Positions 11,110 to 21,264 are shown, counted from the first letter of the stretch. The stretch is DNA of 64,000 nucleotides from Schistosoma haematobium (GCF_000699445.3 NC_067200.1:14035256-14099255), one strand, 5' to 3'. Numbers and translations: made by a program. Notes: generated by a model not told the origin, from the sequence alone.

Positions 11110-11275
11110 ATTAATATGATGGAGAAGATTTGTATCTCAGGTGAATGATTTTGATGGAGTTTTACTCTCTGATCTGGTTATGTTGATCGTGGAGCTTTCA
11201 TCGTCATCAGAAGAACAATGAAAGCTCCACGACTAAAACATCCAGCTCAGAGAACAAAACTTCATCAAAAATTGA
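11110..11275. repeat. Penelope-like repeat fragment, self-inverted
   Basis: Two partial copies of the repeat at 1072-1260 joined in opposite orientation: GGAGCTTTCATCG and its complement GAAAGCTCCACGA lie about 20 nt apart (around 11190-11235). The hairpin core is lost. Confidence 0.45.
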
Positions 11276-11574
11276 ATTAATATTTATCGAAAGAATAAAT
11301 TACTGAAATTCTGATGACTGATAAACATAAAGTTACAAGTGGACTAATCAGCTACTTACTTAGTAGGAAGACGATCATTAAGTTGAAATGTAAACACTAA
11401 ATTATCCAGAAAATCGATATGTTTCATATTCATTACATATTAATAATAATAACAATTATGTTCTTCCTAAAATAAATAACAATTATAGAAAGCCTATCAA
11501 ACTATAGACAAGATTAGATTAGATTGATTAAATAATTATCTGAACATTGACAATAATCCACTTGGTATTGTTTT

Positions 11575-11735
11575 ACTTGAATCTTCCCATTGATGTTTAG
11601 GGTTCAAGTCCCAGAGTGAACATCAACTCTGAGGTGCAGGCACATCCAGCTGACGAGTCCCAAATAGGACAAAACGCGCGTCCTGGATTCCACTGCTAGC
11701 CACTATCCATTTTTGCTTATTGATAATAATCTTTA
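11575..11735 (+). repeat. SM-alpha-type hammerhead repeat, copy 2
   Basis: Contains a B-box-like GGTTCAAGTCCC, then the hammerhead segment at about 11645-11700: stem I arms (CATCCAG / CTGGATT), core CTGACGA (fits CUGANGA), stem II GTCC / GGAC, short stem III CGC / GCG and the GTC cleavage triplet. The second core element reads AAAA instead of GAAA (G12 lost), so cleavage is expected to fail. This is the best-preserved fold apart from that one base. Confidence 0.75.
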
Positions 11736-11884
11736 TAAAATTTCATAAAATACTATTCCATTACAGTTAGTTTTATTTTATTCTTTCCCAATCATCTATT
11801 CTATTCTGAATTTCTGTCGTAAAACAATGAAAACATTAAAATTCAATTGTATTTTTTTATACTTAATGAAGATAACGTGATGTT

Positions 11885-12035
11885 ATTCGAAGCGAACATT
11901 ACTGGGTTCGAGTTCCAGAGTGAACATCAACTCTGAAATACAAGCACATCTAGCTGACAAATCCCAAAATAGAACAAAACGTGCATTCTGGATTCCAATG
12001 CTAGCCATTATCCATCTTTGCTTATAATATGATAC
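11885..12035 (+). repeat. SM-alpha-type hammerhead repeat, copy 3 (degenerate)
   Basis: Same unit as 11575-11735, but the core reads CTGACAA and AAAA, losing both the G8 and G12 positions. The B-box-like GGTTCGAGTTCC is retained. Confidence 0.7.
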
Positions 12036-12164
12036 ATAGTTGTGAGTAAATGTTGCAGAGAAAGTTTATTCATATTAATTGGCTTCTATAAGATAGTTAT
12101 CTTGTTGTCGTTATAGGGATTTGTGGAGATTGTAGTATTTTAACAATTGAATTCACCAGTCGAT

Positions 12165-12262
12165 CTACCATTGAAAACTTCAAAGCACAAAACGACCGTT
12201 TCGTCGTAGTACAGAACACCTTAGTAATACACATCCACAATCTTGTCTGTTAAACACTACAT
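12165..12262 (-). mobile_element. SINE family A fragment
   Basis: Degenerate minus copy of the 3' half: recognisable CACAAAACGACCGTTTCG and ATCCACAATCTTG. The tRNA-like part is missing. Confidence 0.5.
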
Positions 12263-12550
12263 AAGTTGAAGTTTTGATATATTTTTTTTTCATTAACGCT
12301 GGAATTATTTAGTGTATTTTTGTTTTCAATGTTAAGCATCTACAAATAGTGAATCGTTTACTTTGAGATAACTTTCATGTATGCAAACTATTCTCAATTA
12401 ATCCTTTTAGCACTAGTCAGTCATTTATGTATTGAAAGTTTGTTCAATTCCTAGAATAGAGAAAATAAATTTCAACATATCAAAAAAATACTCTCCTATA
12501 CCTTGACTATATGAACATTGGATAATTAATTATAAAAGTAAGAAAACAAG

Positions 12551-13011
12551 TGTAACAGGAAACTTTTATATACGATTATATCTAACATCAAAGAGTTTGC
12601 AGTGTCGGTTATTATATACCTTATTCTAGGTTTCGGACAGACCATTTCATTCATTCTACTTGAGTCACATTCTAATCTTGTTATTTATTCGCTTATCAAT
12701 CTTGACTGTTTTCATATGAGCGCGTAGGTGTGTGTACATTTCTTATCACATGTCTGTAAGCTATTTTTGTGTGACTATAAATATTGATTAACGCTTGGGA
12801 GTTAGCTTACCCGCGATCTCTAGTGCGCATCGTTTCTCTTCTCTCTATTCCATTCACTTTATATACAAAATATATGTATTCAAAAATCCATTCTCGCTAT
12901 TTGACTTATCTAAATCCGTTATTGACTAACGTGATTTAAGTCGATGATTATAATACGAGGATATAAACGAGGATAGGCGACATATATATTTCAACAACAA
13001 TCATCATTACA
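12551..13011 (+). mobile_element. Candidate solo LTR followed by a primer-binding-like site
   Basis: 461 bp segment starting TGTAACAGG and ending ATCATCATTACA (TG...CA). Inside are a TATA-like GACTATAAATATTG (about 12773-12786) and a downstream pyrimidine-rich block. Seven bases after the end lies TGGAGTCAGATCTCGGGCC (13019-13037), which looks like a tRNA primer-binding site. No second LTR or pol is seen. Function is inferred from architecture alone. Confidence 0.4.
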
Positions 13012-13274
13012 ATCACCTTGGAGTCAGATCTCGGGCCAATAAAGTGGAGAGCCCTTTTGACAACATCGTTCGATCTAAATGACGACAAAATAAAGGGTCC
13101 CACAAGTTCACGAATAAATGTACGTAAATAATTGGATCACAACACAACAAATGTCAAAATAGGATATATAAAATACAATCACAATAAATTTTCAATCGAA
13201 GAAGAAATAATATTAGTTTACAGATTAGACAAAAAACCACATAGATGGAACCACTAGATCATACTAACATTATG

Positions 13275-13564
13275 GGCAAGACTATAATTTATGAATGAAC
13301 CAATCAGATATAAGATAACAAGTTTTAGATTTTCACGTGAAATTCATTCACTTATTTGGTTAAATAGAGTTTTGTTATTATAACTAATGTCAGTTCGTGA
13401 TGAAAACCTTAAATCTAATTCCTAACCTTAACCATCAAATGTAAATCATAATTCTAATTCATCACACTGGTTTATAACCCTCATTTTAGCCCTAGTTATT
13501 AGGTAAGTGCTCTCAAGGTCACCATAGTGTCACTCAAAGCTCATCTATAAATTACACTCTCACC
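13275..13564. mobile_element. Merlin-type MITE with 8 bp target duplication
   Basis: 290 bp non-coding element. The left end reads GGCAAGACTATAATTTATG and the right end, read in reverse, GGTGAGAGTGTAATTTATAG. The 8 bp ACATTATG flanks it on both sides (13267-13274 and 13565-13572), matching the duplication length known for Merlin elements. The interior matches the MITE at 16126-16377 in opposite orientation. Confidence 0.75.
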
Positions 13565-13884
13565 ACATTATGTTATGAATTATGCTATTTCATGTTCTAA
13601 AATGCATCATACATAAATTTTCATTTCTTACTTATTCTTCACTTTATAACATAACGATTCAATGCTAACTTAGTGATCCAAGAGTTAAAGGTTAATTTTC
13701 ATTACAGACTATTCATCATGTATTAAATAGAATTAAATAACGTCTATTTTGAATAACAGTAAATGTCTAAATGAATGACAAGTTCATTATGAAAAACAAA
13801 ACAATCAAAAGAAATCTCCTTTTACAAGACAATAGAACCAAATAAGAATGAAATAAGATGTTATGGATCGAGGTCTATAGGACA

Positions 13885-14015
13885 AGCTGTGAACCACATA
13901 TGGAGAAATTCAAACACTTCACTTCTATCTGAAGTTTGTGCTGATGATGTCGTTCAGAAGAACGATGAAAGCTTCACGACCAAACCATCCAGCTCAGAGA
14001 ACAAAACTCCATCAA
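13885..14015 (+). repeat. Penelope-like repeat fragment, plus copy
   Basis: Plus-strand copy of the 1072-1260 repeat. CTGATGA (13941-13947), hairpin TCGTTC-AGAA-GAACGA (13950-13965) and GAAA (13967-13970) are all intact. It lies inside an open stretch of 96 codons (13889-14179) with no domain I recognise. Confidence 0.45.
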
Positions 14016-14108
14016 AATCAGAAAGACAGTATATTAATGAAACTTTAAATAATACATTTTGTTACATCACATTAGTGTTCTTTGATTTAACTCCACTGGT
14101 CAATGTTA

Positions 14109-14215
14109 TATTTGAAGAGATTACGAGTTCACCAAATCTGAGGACGGAACTAAAGTTGAGCAGAAATCATAATGAGTAGATCAATCTAATTTCGACATTT
14201 CATCCCGTTATATCA
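14109..14215 (+). repeat. Direct repeat flanking the gag fragment, left copy
   Basis: About 105 bp (GAAGAGATTACGAGTTCACC ... CATTTCATCCCGTTATATCA) recurs at about 14767-14868 with moderate divergence, so the gag fragment sits between two direct repeats. They could be remnants of LTR-adjacent leader sequence. Confidence 0.55.
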
Positions 14216-14325
14216 CCTCCCCTTTCTTTTTGAAAACTCGAAGTTTAGATTCTAACTTTAAATTTTCTGACTTTCTCCTCCCCACTAAATAATATTGGGT
14301 CAGGCATCTTTGTTTATAGTCACCT

Positions 14326-14739
14326 TCAAACATCGATAGCGCGTACTGAACAGTGAGGAGCTATCTCAAACTTTTGGATCAATGACTGGACGGTGTCCAA
14401 GAATGAGCAGTCATGTAGGTATAGCGGCAGAATTAAGTTACAGTATCTATCTAGTTCACTTGGACCGAGCCCTCGAAGCAGCAAGCGGAACTTGCAAGTT
14501 TCATCTTGATTTGCAAAATCAAATTTGACTAAGTCTTCATAACGCCAAAACCACATATCATATGTTACAGTGGACTCAGGATCGTAATGAAACTCAGAGA
14601 TACTAATCGCGATAACATCAACTGATGGTGCAGTAGTAGCAGAATTAAAAATGGTTGCTTGTGTGTTAGGCGAATCTGCTAACATTTGGATATGTTTCAG
14701 CTGCTGCTCGAGCAATAATTTCACTTTTGAGGGATCCAT
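14326..14739 (-). pseudogene. Gag fragment of a Gypsy-type (Ty3-like) LTR retrotransposon
   Basis: 137 codons read on the minus strand from ATG at 14739. The sequence shows the pattern of the CsRn1/Boudicca-like gag N-terminus: DPSKVKLLLEQQLKHI, then a SISEFHYDPES-TVTYDMWFWRYEDL core, then LLLRGLGPSELDRY. No protease, reverse transcriptase or integrase follows on the minus strand. The normal gag is longer, so this is a truncated copy. Its link to the LTR pieces elsewhere in the window is inferred. Confidence 0.7.
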
Positions 14740-14766
14740 GTTTTCACCAGCCTCGTCACCAAATTT

Positions 14767-14868
14767 GTTACGTTTGAAAAGATTACGATTTCATCAAATC
14801 TAAGAACGGAACTAATGTTGAGCAAAAATCAATCTAATTTTGACTTTTCATCCCGTCATATCAGTCAA
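14767..14868 (+). repeat. Direct repeat flanking the gag fragment, right copy
   Basis: Partner of 14109-14215 in the same orientation, retaining AAAAGATTACGATTTCATC and TTTTCATCCCGTCATATCA. Confidence 0.55.
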
Positions 14869-14879
14869 TTAAAACAAAC

Positions 14880-15515
14880 CTTTACTACTTCCAGGTACTA
14901 AGCGGTTTTTGTTGTAAATTAGAAAGCGTCAGTCAACACCAATCGTAATCCTCGTTATATATCTCCAGCCAATGTGTATTATTTGGTCTACAAACTAGTA
15001 TTCTAATCTTTTACCAATGATATGCTTTAGGTAACAAGATGAACCTTGAGTTGAAGATGAGCTTCTCTAACTATATTTCAGAAATTTTGTATTTTTATCT
15101 CAACTATTCATTAGTTTATATACATAAACTATCAGACGCTAAATAAAACGTCATCCTTTAAAGACAATCATTATTTAAGTAGAGGAGAGTTAACCAAACC
15201 GTACTTAATTAGTTAGCAATAACTAAGGAATTGTAAAATGCATAACAATAGTTATTACGTCCATTGGAAACTTACTATAAGTGGAATATTGAAAGACAAT
15301 AATACGTTTGTACAAAAAAAATATTAATAATAGTAATAATAATAACCTGTAATACAGTTTCAAAAGTTACAATAATATCAGAATTGTCTCCGTTCCAACA
15401 GCTTCTTATCAATTAATTGAGTTGATTCACTTATTGTCAACTACGTGTCTATACATTTGACTAATAACTTAGTAATTTCAATAGTTGAAATCATGAGTCA
15501 ATTGAATCTAGATCA
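14880..15515. other. Intergenic spacer, nothing recognised
   Basis: AT-rich sequence with no coding domain or repeat family that I recognise. Confidence 0.5.
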
Positions 15516-15517
15516 TG

Positions 15518-15690
15518 ATGGAAAACCTGGAAGCACTGGACAGCCGTTTCGTCCCAGTATGGGACTCTTCATCAGAGCTCATCCACGATCACAACTCGCG
15601 AGATTCGAACCCAACACCTATCAGCCTCGTGCGCGAATGCTTAACCTCTACACCACTGAACCGGCATCAAATGGTGTTTATGTCTAACAC
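15518..15690 (-). mobile_element. SINE family A, minus partner of an inverted pair
   Basis: B box on the minus strand (GGTTCGAATCTC) and hammerhead region at about 15528-15590. Stem II GTCC / GGGAC, GAAA, CGG and GTC are present, but the first core segment has drifted to ATGAAGA. Confidence 0.75.
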
Positions 15691-15691
15691 C

Positions 15692-15905
15692 GTCGGATAC
15701 CGGCTCAGTGGTCTAATGGTTAAGTGCTCGCGTGCGAGACTGCTAGGTCCTGAGTTCGAATCTCTCAGGGGGCGGGATCGTGGATGCGCACTGCTGAGGA
15801 GTCTCGTACTAGAACGAAACGGCCGTCCAGTGCTTCTAGGTTTTCTATGGTGGTTTAGCTTCAAATGACTCGTGATTTCAACTGTTGAAATTATTAAAAT
15901 CTCCA
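15692..15905 (+). mobile_element. SINE family A, plus partner, best-preserved copy
   Basis: tRNA-derived head with A box (GGCTCAGTGGTCTAATGG, about 15702-15719) and B box (GAGTTCGAATCTC, 15752-15764), followed by a hammerhead motif (15788-15833) and a tail ending near GACTCGTGATTTCAACTG. It is joined head-to-head to the minus copy at 15518-15690. Confidence 0.8.
15788..15833 (+). ncRNA. Hammerhead ribozyme motif inside SINE family A
   Basis: Stem I arms GCACTG (15788-15793) and CAGTGC (15828-15833) are perfectly complementary. Core segment CTGAGGA (15794-15800) fits CUGANGA. GAAA lies at 15816-15819. Stem III is CGG / CCG and the cleavage triplet is GTC ending at 15827. Stem II (GTCT / GAAC) has one mismatch and a wobble; family consensus would be GTCC / GGAC. 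All core bases expected for type I hammerheads are present. Self-cleavage is predicted, not shown. Confidence 0.7.
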
Positions 15906-16125
15906 CAAAACCCCTTCTGATAACTTAGTGTCTTAATTATAAAAAAGTTCATGTTCTTTTAAAATAACGATAAATTCATGATACTAGACAGATACTATTA
16001 TGCAATATCTTGTATATAATATCTATATAATATAGTGAGCTTTTGGTAGATTCGAATTTTTCCCATGTTGTTTTCTAAAAATACCATATTAATTAGTCTA
16101 AGGTAACATTTCAATAAACATCTTT

Positions 16126-16377
16126 CATGAGACTATAATATATGAACGACCTTTGACCATGGAAATATCCATATACTTACTAGGGTGTGAAGAATAAGGA
16201 TTATAATTTATAGTCGATGGTTAAGATTAGGAACTAGATTTAGAGTTTTCATCATAAACTGACATCAGTTGCAATGCCAAAATGCTATTTAGTCAAATAG
16301 ATGAATGAATTTCACATCAAAATCCAAAATCTGTTATCTTAAATTCGTTTATCTCATTCATAAGTTATAGTCTCGCT
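16126..16377. mobile_element. Merlin-type MITE, full copy
   Basis: Ends are inverted: GAGACTATAATATATGAACG on the left and, in reverse, GAGACTATAACTTATGAATG on the right. The first ~33 nt, including ACGACCTTTGACCATG, match the left end of the Merlin transposon at 4414. Flanking octamers ACATCTTT and ACATTTTT differ by one base, consistent with an 8 bp target duplication. Confidence 0.75.
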
Positions 16378-16439
16378 ACATTTTTTACTGTCAATATGGA
16401 ATAATAGAGATTGTTGAATTTCAATGAAACACTTATTCG

Positions 16440-16625
16440 AGATGGTGGAGAAGATTTGTAGCTCAGGTGGATGATGTTGATGGAGTTTTGTTCTCTGAGC
16501 TGGATGGTTTGGTCGTGAAGCTTTCATCGTTCTTCTGAACGACATCATCAGCACAAACTTCAGATAGAAGTGAAGTGTTTGAATTTCTTCATATGTGTTT
16601 CACAGCTTGTTCTGTTCATTAACGT
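16440..16625 (-). repeat. Penelope-like repeat fragment, minus copy
   Basis: Close match to the repeat at 1072-1260, with CTGATGA, the 6 bp hairpin and GAAA (16522-16551, minus) unchanged. Confidence 0.45.
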
Positions 16626-16977
16626 CAATTCGTTTAAGGCCCCAAATGTACTTTAGTACATTTCGTATAAGAAGATAGTCGTTTATAATTTCATCTTATT
16701 TGACCTAATTAATTTAAACCGGTAACCTGCCGGGGTTTTTTTCTTTTCATATTGTAGAAAGTGATTTGTATAATTCATAAAACAATAATAATCTCTCAAT
16801 TAATTTCACCATGTAAATTATGAATTAGTGTCAAATGAAGCAAATTTATGAGAGATAATTATATCATTGACCAGAAAGTAATGATCATTCATTGAACCAC
16901 AAAACAAAATTATAAGTTTTCACTTTAAAGTACAAATTATAGAATAATGATAAAGGTAAATTCAATCGTAACATATT

Positions 16978-17515
16978 ACTCACTTACGCCTGTTACTCCC
17001 AATAGAGAATAGGCCACCGACCAGCATTCTACAACACACTATGTCCTGGCCATTCCTTTTCAGTTCTATTCAATTCTTGTTCATTCTCCTCATATCTGTC
17101 TACATTTCTCGGCGTAATGTATTCTTCGGTCTTCCTCTTCTCCTCCTTTGGACTTGAGGATTCTATGTGAGGACCTTCCTTGAGACGCAGTTAGGTGCTT
17201 TCCTCAATCTGTATCCCATCCTCTCCCAACGCTCCTTTCTGATTTCTTCCTCTTATGTTATCTGGTTTGTTCTCTCTCACAATAGCTTGTTGCTGATAGT
17301 ATCTGGTCAACAAATTCGAATTATTTAACGTAGACAAGTGTCAATAAACAGTTGTATATTCTGGATGATTGTTTTCGTAGTTGTCCATGTTTCCACCGCA
17401 TACAGTAGAAGTGTCCTGACATTTGTACTGAAAATCCTGACCTTGGTGTTGGTTGACAGTTGTTTTGAGTTCCAGATGTCCTTCAATTGTAGATATGCTG
17501 CTCTTGCTCATTCAA
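16978..17515 (-). pseudogene. RTE-type retrotransposon 3' fragment
   Basis: Minus-strand 3' end of the RTE ORF2 ending at a short (CTTAC)-type tail (16978-16988). It carries the same internal rearrangement (AATTATTTAACGTAGACAAG) as the copy at 23790-24305 and is nearly identical to it throughout, so the two derive from one recent, already damaged lineage. Confidence 0.8.
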
Positions 17516-17529
17516 TAATAAATACAATC

Positions 17530-18289
17530 AATTAAATTAGTTATGTAGTTAACGTTATCATAACCAATTATCAATAAAAATTTGTGAGAATAAAAAAATA
17601 CACATAAGTATCTACCACCAGAGTTAAACGTCGCTTATTCTTGCTCTTTTGAGTATGCGCTACTGAAGTGTCCCTTTCTAGGACCATTCAGTTCTATATG
17701 ATCATCATTAGTCTTTTGGTTAACAATAATCAGTGACTGAAACTAACTACCTATTATTAACATGTATTGAATCGATATTCTATTAAATGAAAAATGACTT
17801 ATCAGTAAAATACATCGGTAGAATGTACATAATTTGAAGGAAAGCTTGATTACTGATCGACATCAATTCAAGAAATAGTGAGAAAATCTGAATATCTGTA
17901 AAATGGTGGTTTCCCTTGAATTAGCTTACTAAATACATCGTATAGTGTAGTGTATAAAAATGGAAACTACGGGATTCGACTCTTAAACTATTTGTTATTG
18001 ATTTGTGAAATGTGAGCTTGTTGGTTCATGCTTGGATTTCTTCTATAAAGCAGTATTTTTAACCAAACTATACTACTTACATGACAATTAAAAATAATCA
18101 AAAGAATAAAAGTAAAATAATGACATTATGTTTTGAAGTAGTCCTATTCAATATGATACACAGGTCAATGAAAGAATTGAACATCATGTAATAGGCTAAT
18201 ACATCCTATTAAGGAATACTAATAAGAAAAATAAAGTAAGAACGAGTCAATGGAGATTGAGAAACATTTCTGTCTGCATGATTTTTTTT
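17530..18289. other. Intergenic spacer, nothing recognised
   Basis: AT-rich; stops in all frames; no repeat family recognised. Confidence 0.5.
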
Positions 18290-18475
18290 AAGTAAAGTTG
18301 GATAGTGACTAGAAAAGGAGACCTAAAACCCCATTTCATCCTTTTTCGCACTTGCCAGCTGGATATACCTGCATTCCAGTGTTCACATTGAGATGCAGGT
18401 ATATCAAGCTGGCAAATCACAAATAAGGTTGTGGCTGATAGTCACTGTCCAACTTTACTCAAACTTTACTCAAAT
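18290..18475. repeat. SM-alpha-type repeats fused as a palindrome
   Basis: Outer arms AGTAAAGTTGGATAGTGACT and AGTCACTGTCCAACTTTACT are inverted, as are the inner arms GCCAGCTGGATATACCTGCA and GCAGGTATATCAAGCTGGC (about 18354-18411). Hammerhead cores are lost at the fusion. Confidence 0.6.
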
Positions 18476-18804
18476 CAAGGCAAACCTAGTAGGAAATATG
18501 TATCCTAAAAAGAAACTATTCATTTGCAGTCCTTAACGAAGTTATGCAACAATCGGTAAACTAACAATCAATCTTGAAAAACCAATACACTGCCAACAAT
18601 GCCCGACCTCTAATAGACTTTGTCACCTGTTTTACCAAATACTTTCATCATCGGCTGAAAGTTGGCTTCTAGTCCAAATACTGTACTTCTGCTTATATGC
18701 CGATGTAATAGTGAATAATCAACTTTAACAAAATAGTTCGGCTTACATAATATATGGTTTAAAGACATTCGATTGAGAGTAGATTAAGTAAAATACTATG
18801 TTAG

Positions 18805-18985
18805 ACCACCTTTGAAAACCTAGAAGCACTGAACGACTGTTTCGCCCTATTATAAGACTCCTCACCAGTGCGCATCCACAATCTCGCACGCGAGACTTGA
18901 ACCCAGGATTTTCAGTCTCGTGTGCGAACGCTTAACCTGTAAACCACTAAGCCAGCATCCAACGATCTTAATGTCTAACTTCAAT
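18805..18985 (-). mobile_element. SINE family A, minus copy
   Basis: Pol III boxes recognisable on the minus strand. The hammerhead has GAAA and perfect stem I arms, but the core reads GTGAGGA where CTGAGGA is expected, so it should be inactive. Confidence 0.75.
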
Positions 18986-19319
18986 AGATCCATGATCTTG
19001 CGCAACCATTCATCTATTGTCTGAGGTGAATAACTGTCCCATTGGTGTGAGACAGTTGTGTTACAGTTTCAATTTTTCATACGAACACAGATTTGGTGGA
19101 AGTTTTAATGAAAAAAACCCAACCTTGAAATTAGACTCATATCAAGTATGTTAGTTCAGCTGTATTTCATCGATGCAATAATTCACTGATAAATTGTAAA
19201 CAAATTCTTAGAGGAAGAAAATTATGAAGTTTCAGTAAGTATTCATTAACGAAATAAGTTCTTTGTTTTCAATGAATACTCATTAAACAATCGTTTCATA
19301 TCAAGTAGATAGATTGTGG

Positions 19320-19460
19320 CAAGCAGTAGAATGCAGAGTATGCATTTCGTCTTAGTTAATATACATCAGATGGATGCATATGGATCATAGTGTTGATGAT
19401 TATAATAACATTGGAATCCAGTACCTTTTGCTATAAACACCAACACTTTATCTATTAAAT
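19320..19460 (-). repeat. SM-alpha-type hammerhead repeat, minus, degenerate
   Basis: Core CTGATGT (last base changed) and GACGAAATGC are visible on the minus strand around 19345-19385. Loss of A9 should inactivate it. Confidence 0.55.
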
Positions 19461-19654
19461 TATCCAGTCTAATTGGCCATTTAATTGTTCAGTAAGTATG
19501 ACATCATTATTAAGAAGGAACTGAATTGTAAATAACTTATGACAAAATATGTTTTTTTCAAAACAACCCCTATTGGATGTACATATGATCACAAAATTTG
19601 ATCAAGATTTTATAAAGGAGGCAATACAAATTCCTCGTTAACAATGTTACAAAC

Positions 19655-20071
19655 TGAGATTGGATGGTGGTTGGAGGTAGTCGACAGGAAACCTTGGACA
19701 CGGGTTTCGTGCTACTTGACACTCTTCAGCAAGGTGTACCTGTAGCCTTGAGGGAACTGGTGCGCCCTGGAGGATCCGATCCCGTGTCAACCAGCTTCAC
19801 AGTCAGAGATATTACCACTGAGCTATCCGAGCCGCGACTGACCTCCTGTAAGACTGAGATGTAATCACAATTGATTGATCACTGGGTGGTGATCAATGTC
19901 ATGTATGTCAAGTCCTTATTTAGTGCAGATCGAATGCCATCGACCATGTTGCAGTGTCGAGTCACCTAGACTAGTGGCCACATTGCAACATGGTCGATGG
20001 CATTCGATCTGCACTAAATAAGGACTTGACACACATGACATTGATCACCACCCAGTGATCAGTCAATTGCG
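19655..20071 (-). mobile_element. Palindromic tRNA-like element (family P), copy 2
   Basis: 417 bp, beginning TGAGATTGGATGGTGG and ending CAATTGCG. Flanked by the 12 bp direct repeat AATGTTACAAAC (19643-19654 and 20072-20083). The right half is an inverted repeat with arms of about 85 nt and a loop of about 30 nt. The antisense tRNA-like boxes are at about 19775-19840. Confidence 0.8.
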
Positions 20072-20097
20072 AATGTTACAAACATCATATTTTTTAA

Positions 20098-20335
20098 CAC
20101 AGTGGTTATCTGGTTTAACCTGGTTGGCGTTTTTTCCTAGCAACATTTTTTCTACAGGATGAGGTTGCCAATCTCATGCCCAACCCTCCTTTTTTACCTG
20201 GGCTTGGGACCAGCAGTAACTCTAAAAGTGCTACAGGCGAAACTTAAATGAGTTGACCAGTATAAGGTTGTTAGGAGAGTGTTGGTGGGTGATTTATGCA
20301 CTTCCACGAAGAGTAACATGCGTACGTAAGTAAGG
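20098..20335 (+). repeat. Family F repeat followed by an RTE 3' tail
   Basis: 20098-20245 matches the repeat at 10770-11010 (CCCAACCCTCCTTTTTT, GGCTTGGGACCAGCAGTAAC). 20270-20335 is the last ~65 bp of an RTE copy ending CGTACGTAAGTAAG. Confidence 0.55.
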
Positions 20336-20339
20336 TAAT

Positions 20340-20929
20340 CCGGTTATCTCAGTAGCATCCGAGGTCAAATTTACTGGGTTCCTGTTTTGTTTTATGATAC
20401 TTTCATACAGTCCTGATTTTCACTTGTCTTTAGATCTATAAACTACTCTAGGCTGTTTTATCAATTCAAGAAAGAAAAATGTTCATTTATTTCAAGTGGT
20501 TTGTCTATATTTTTTGTAGAAATATTCTAATCAACGTATCCGCTGAGTTTCTTTTTTATTTATTTGATATTACAACTATGTTGTATATTGGGACAATGAG
20601 GCTTGCATTTGTGTTTCAGAAGTGAATTTCCTACTGTTAGAGACTTTAGAAGAAAGGTACCTTTGTGATTTATTTATTCATTGAAACATGAATGCAATGA
20701 TTATACAACTAAATTCCTTGTTAATACCCTATAAGACCCAAAGTGTACTTTTTTTAAATAATGAATAGCATAGTCCTTACAAGTATTTCAAAGTGATTTC
20801 CGATTACCTTTTTCTTTATTCAAAGAATTGATACTAATATTCAACTAGATAGAACAATGATTGAATGATAACAGTTTAAAAATAAATGAAGACCATGTAG
20901 TTCAAGATAGATATTCCTTTCTTTTATTC
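20340..20929. other. Intergenic spacer, nothing recognised
   Basis: AT-rich sequence without a recognisable feature. Confidence 0.5.
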
Positions 20930-21055
20930 ATTTTATTTATTTGAACACATAAATTTTGGTACAAGAGGGCACCGAATACATATGCACCACACAAGTCACT
21001 TGATTTGTGTGTAGGCTATGATACTGCTCTGGTGCCAAAACTGAAGCAGGTCCTA
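20930..21055 (-). mobile_element. Family E retroposon, 5'-truncated 3' end
   Basis: Minus copy of the last ~120 bp, starting at the ATTTATTTGAACACATAAAT tail and ending near the CTGAAGCAGGTCC segment. Confidence 0.65.
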
Positions 21056-21264
21056 GTTTGAAGATGAATCAGAAATATATACTGACGATCTCAGTTGAAG
21101 TGAAACTCATGCCATTTACGGTATGTAAGGCTGACGAGTAACATAGTTTAACTGTTATGAAACAGCTGTAAACTACAACCTTATTTTAGTGAATTTACAG
21201 ACGAAGTCAATTAATGACGAACATTATCGTCAAATTGTGCCATCATCCATGAATTACACAACCA

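Noticed and set aside
15890..15905. Assigning SINE family A to SM-alpha itself
   Set aside because: The hammerhead stems and tRNA-like heads differ from the SM-alpha-type units at 11575 and 25335, so they are kept as separate families here.
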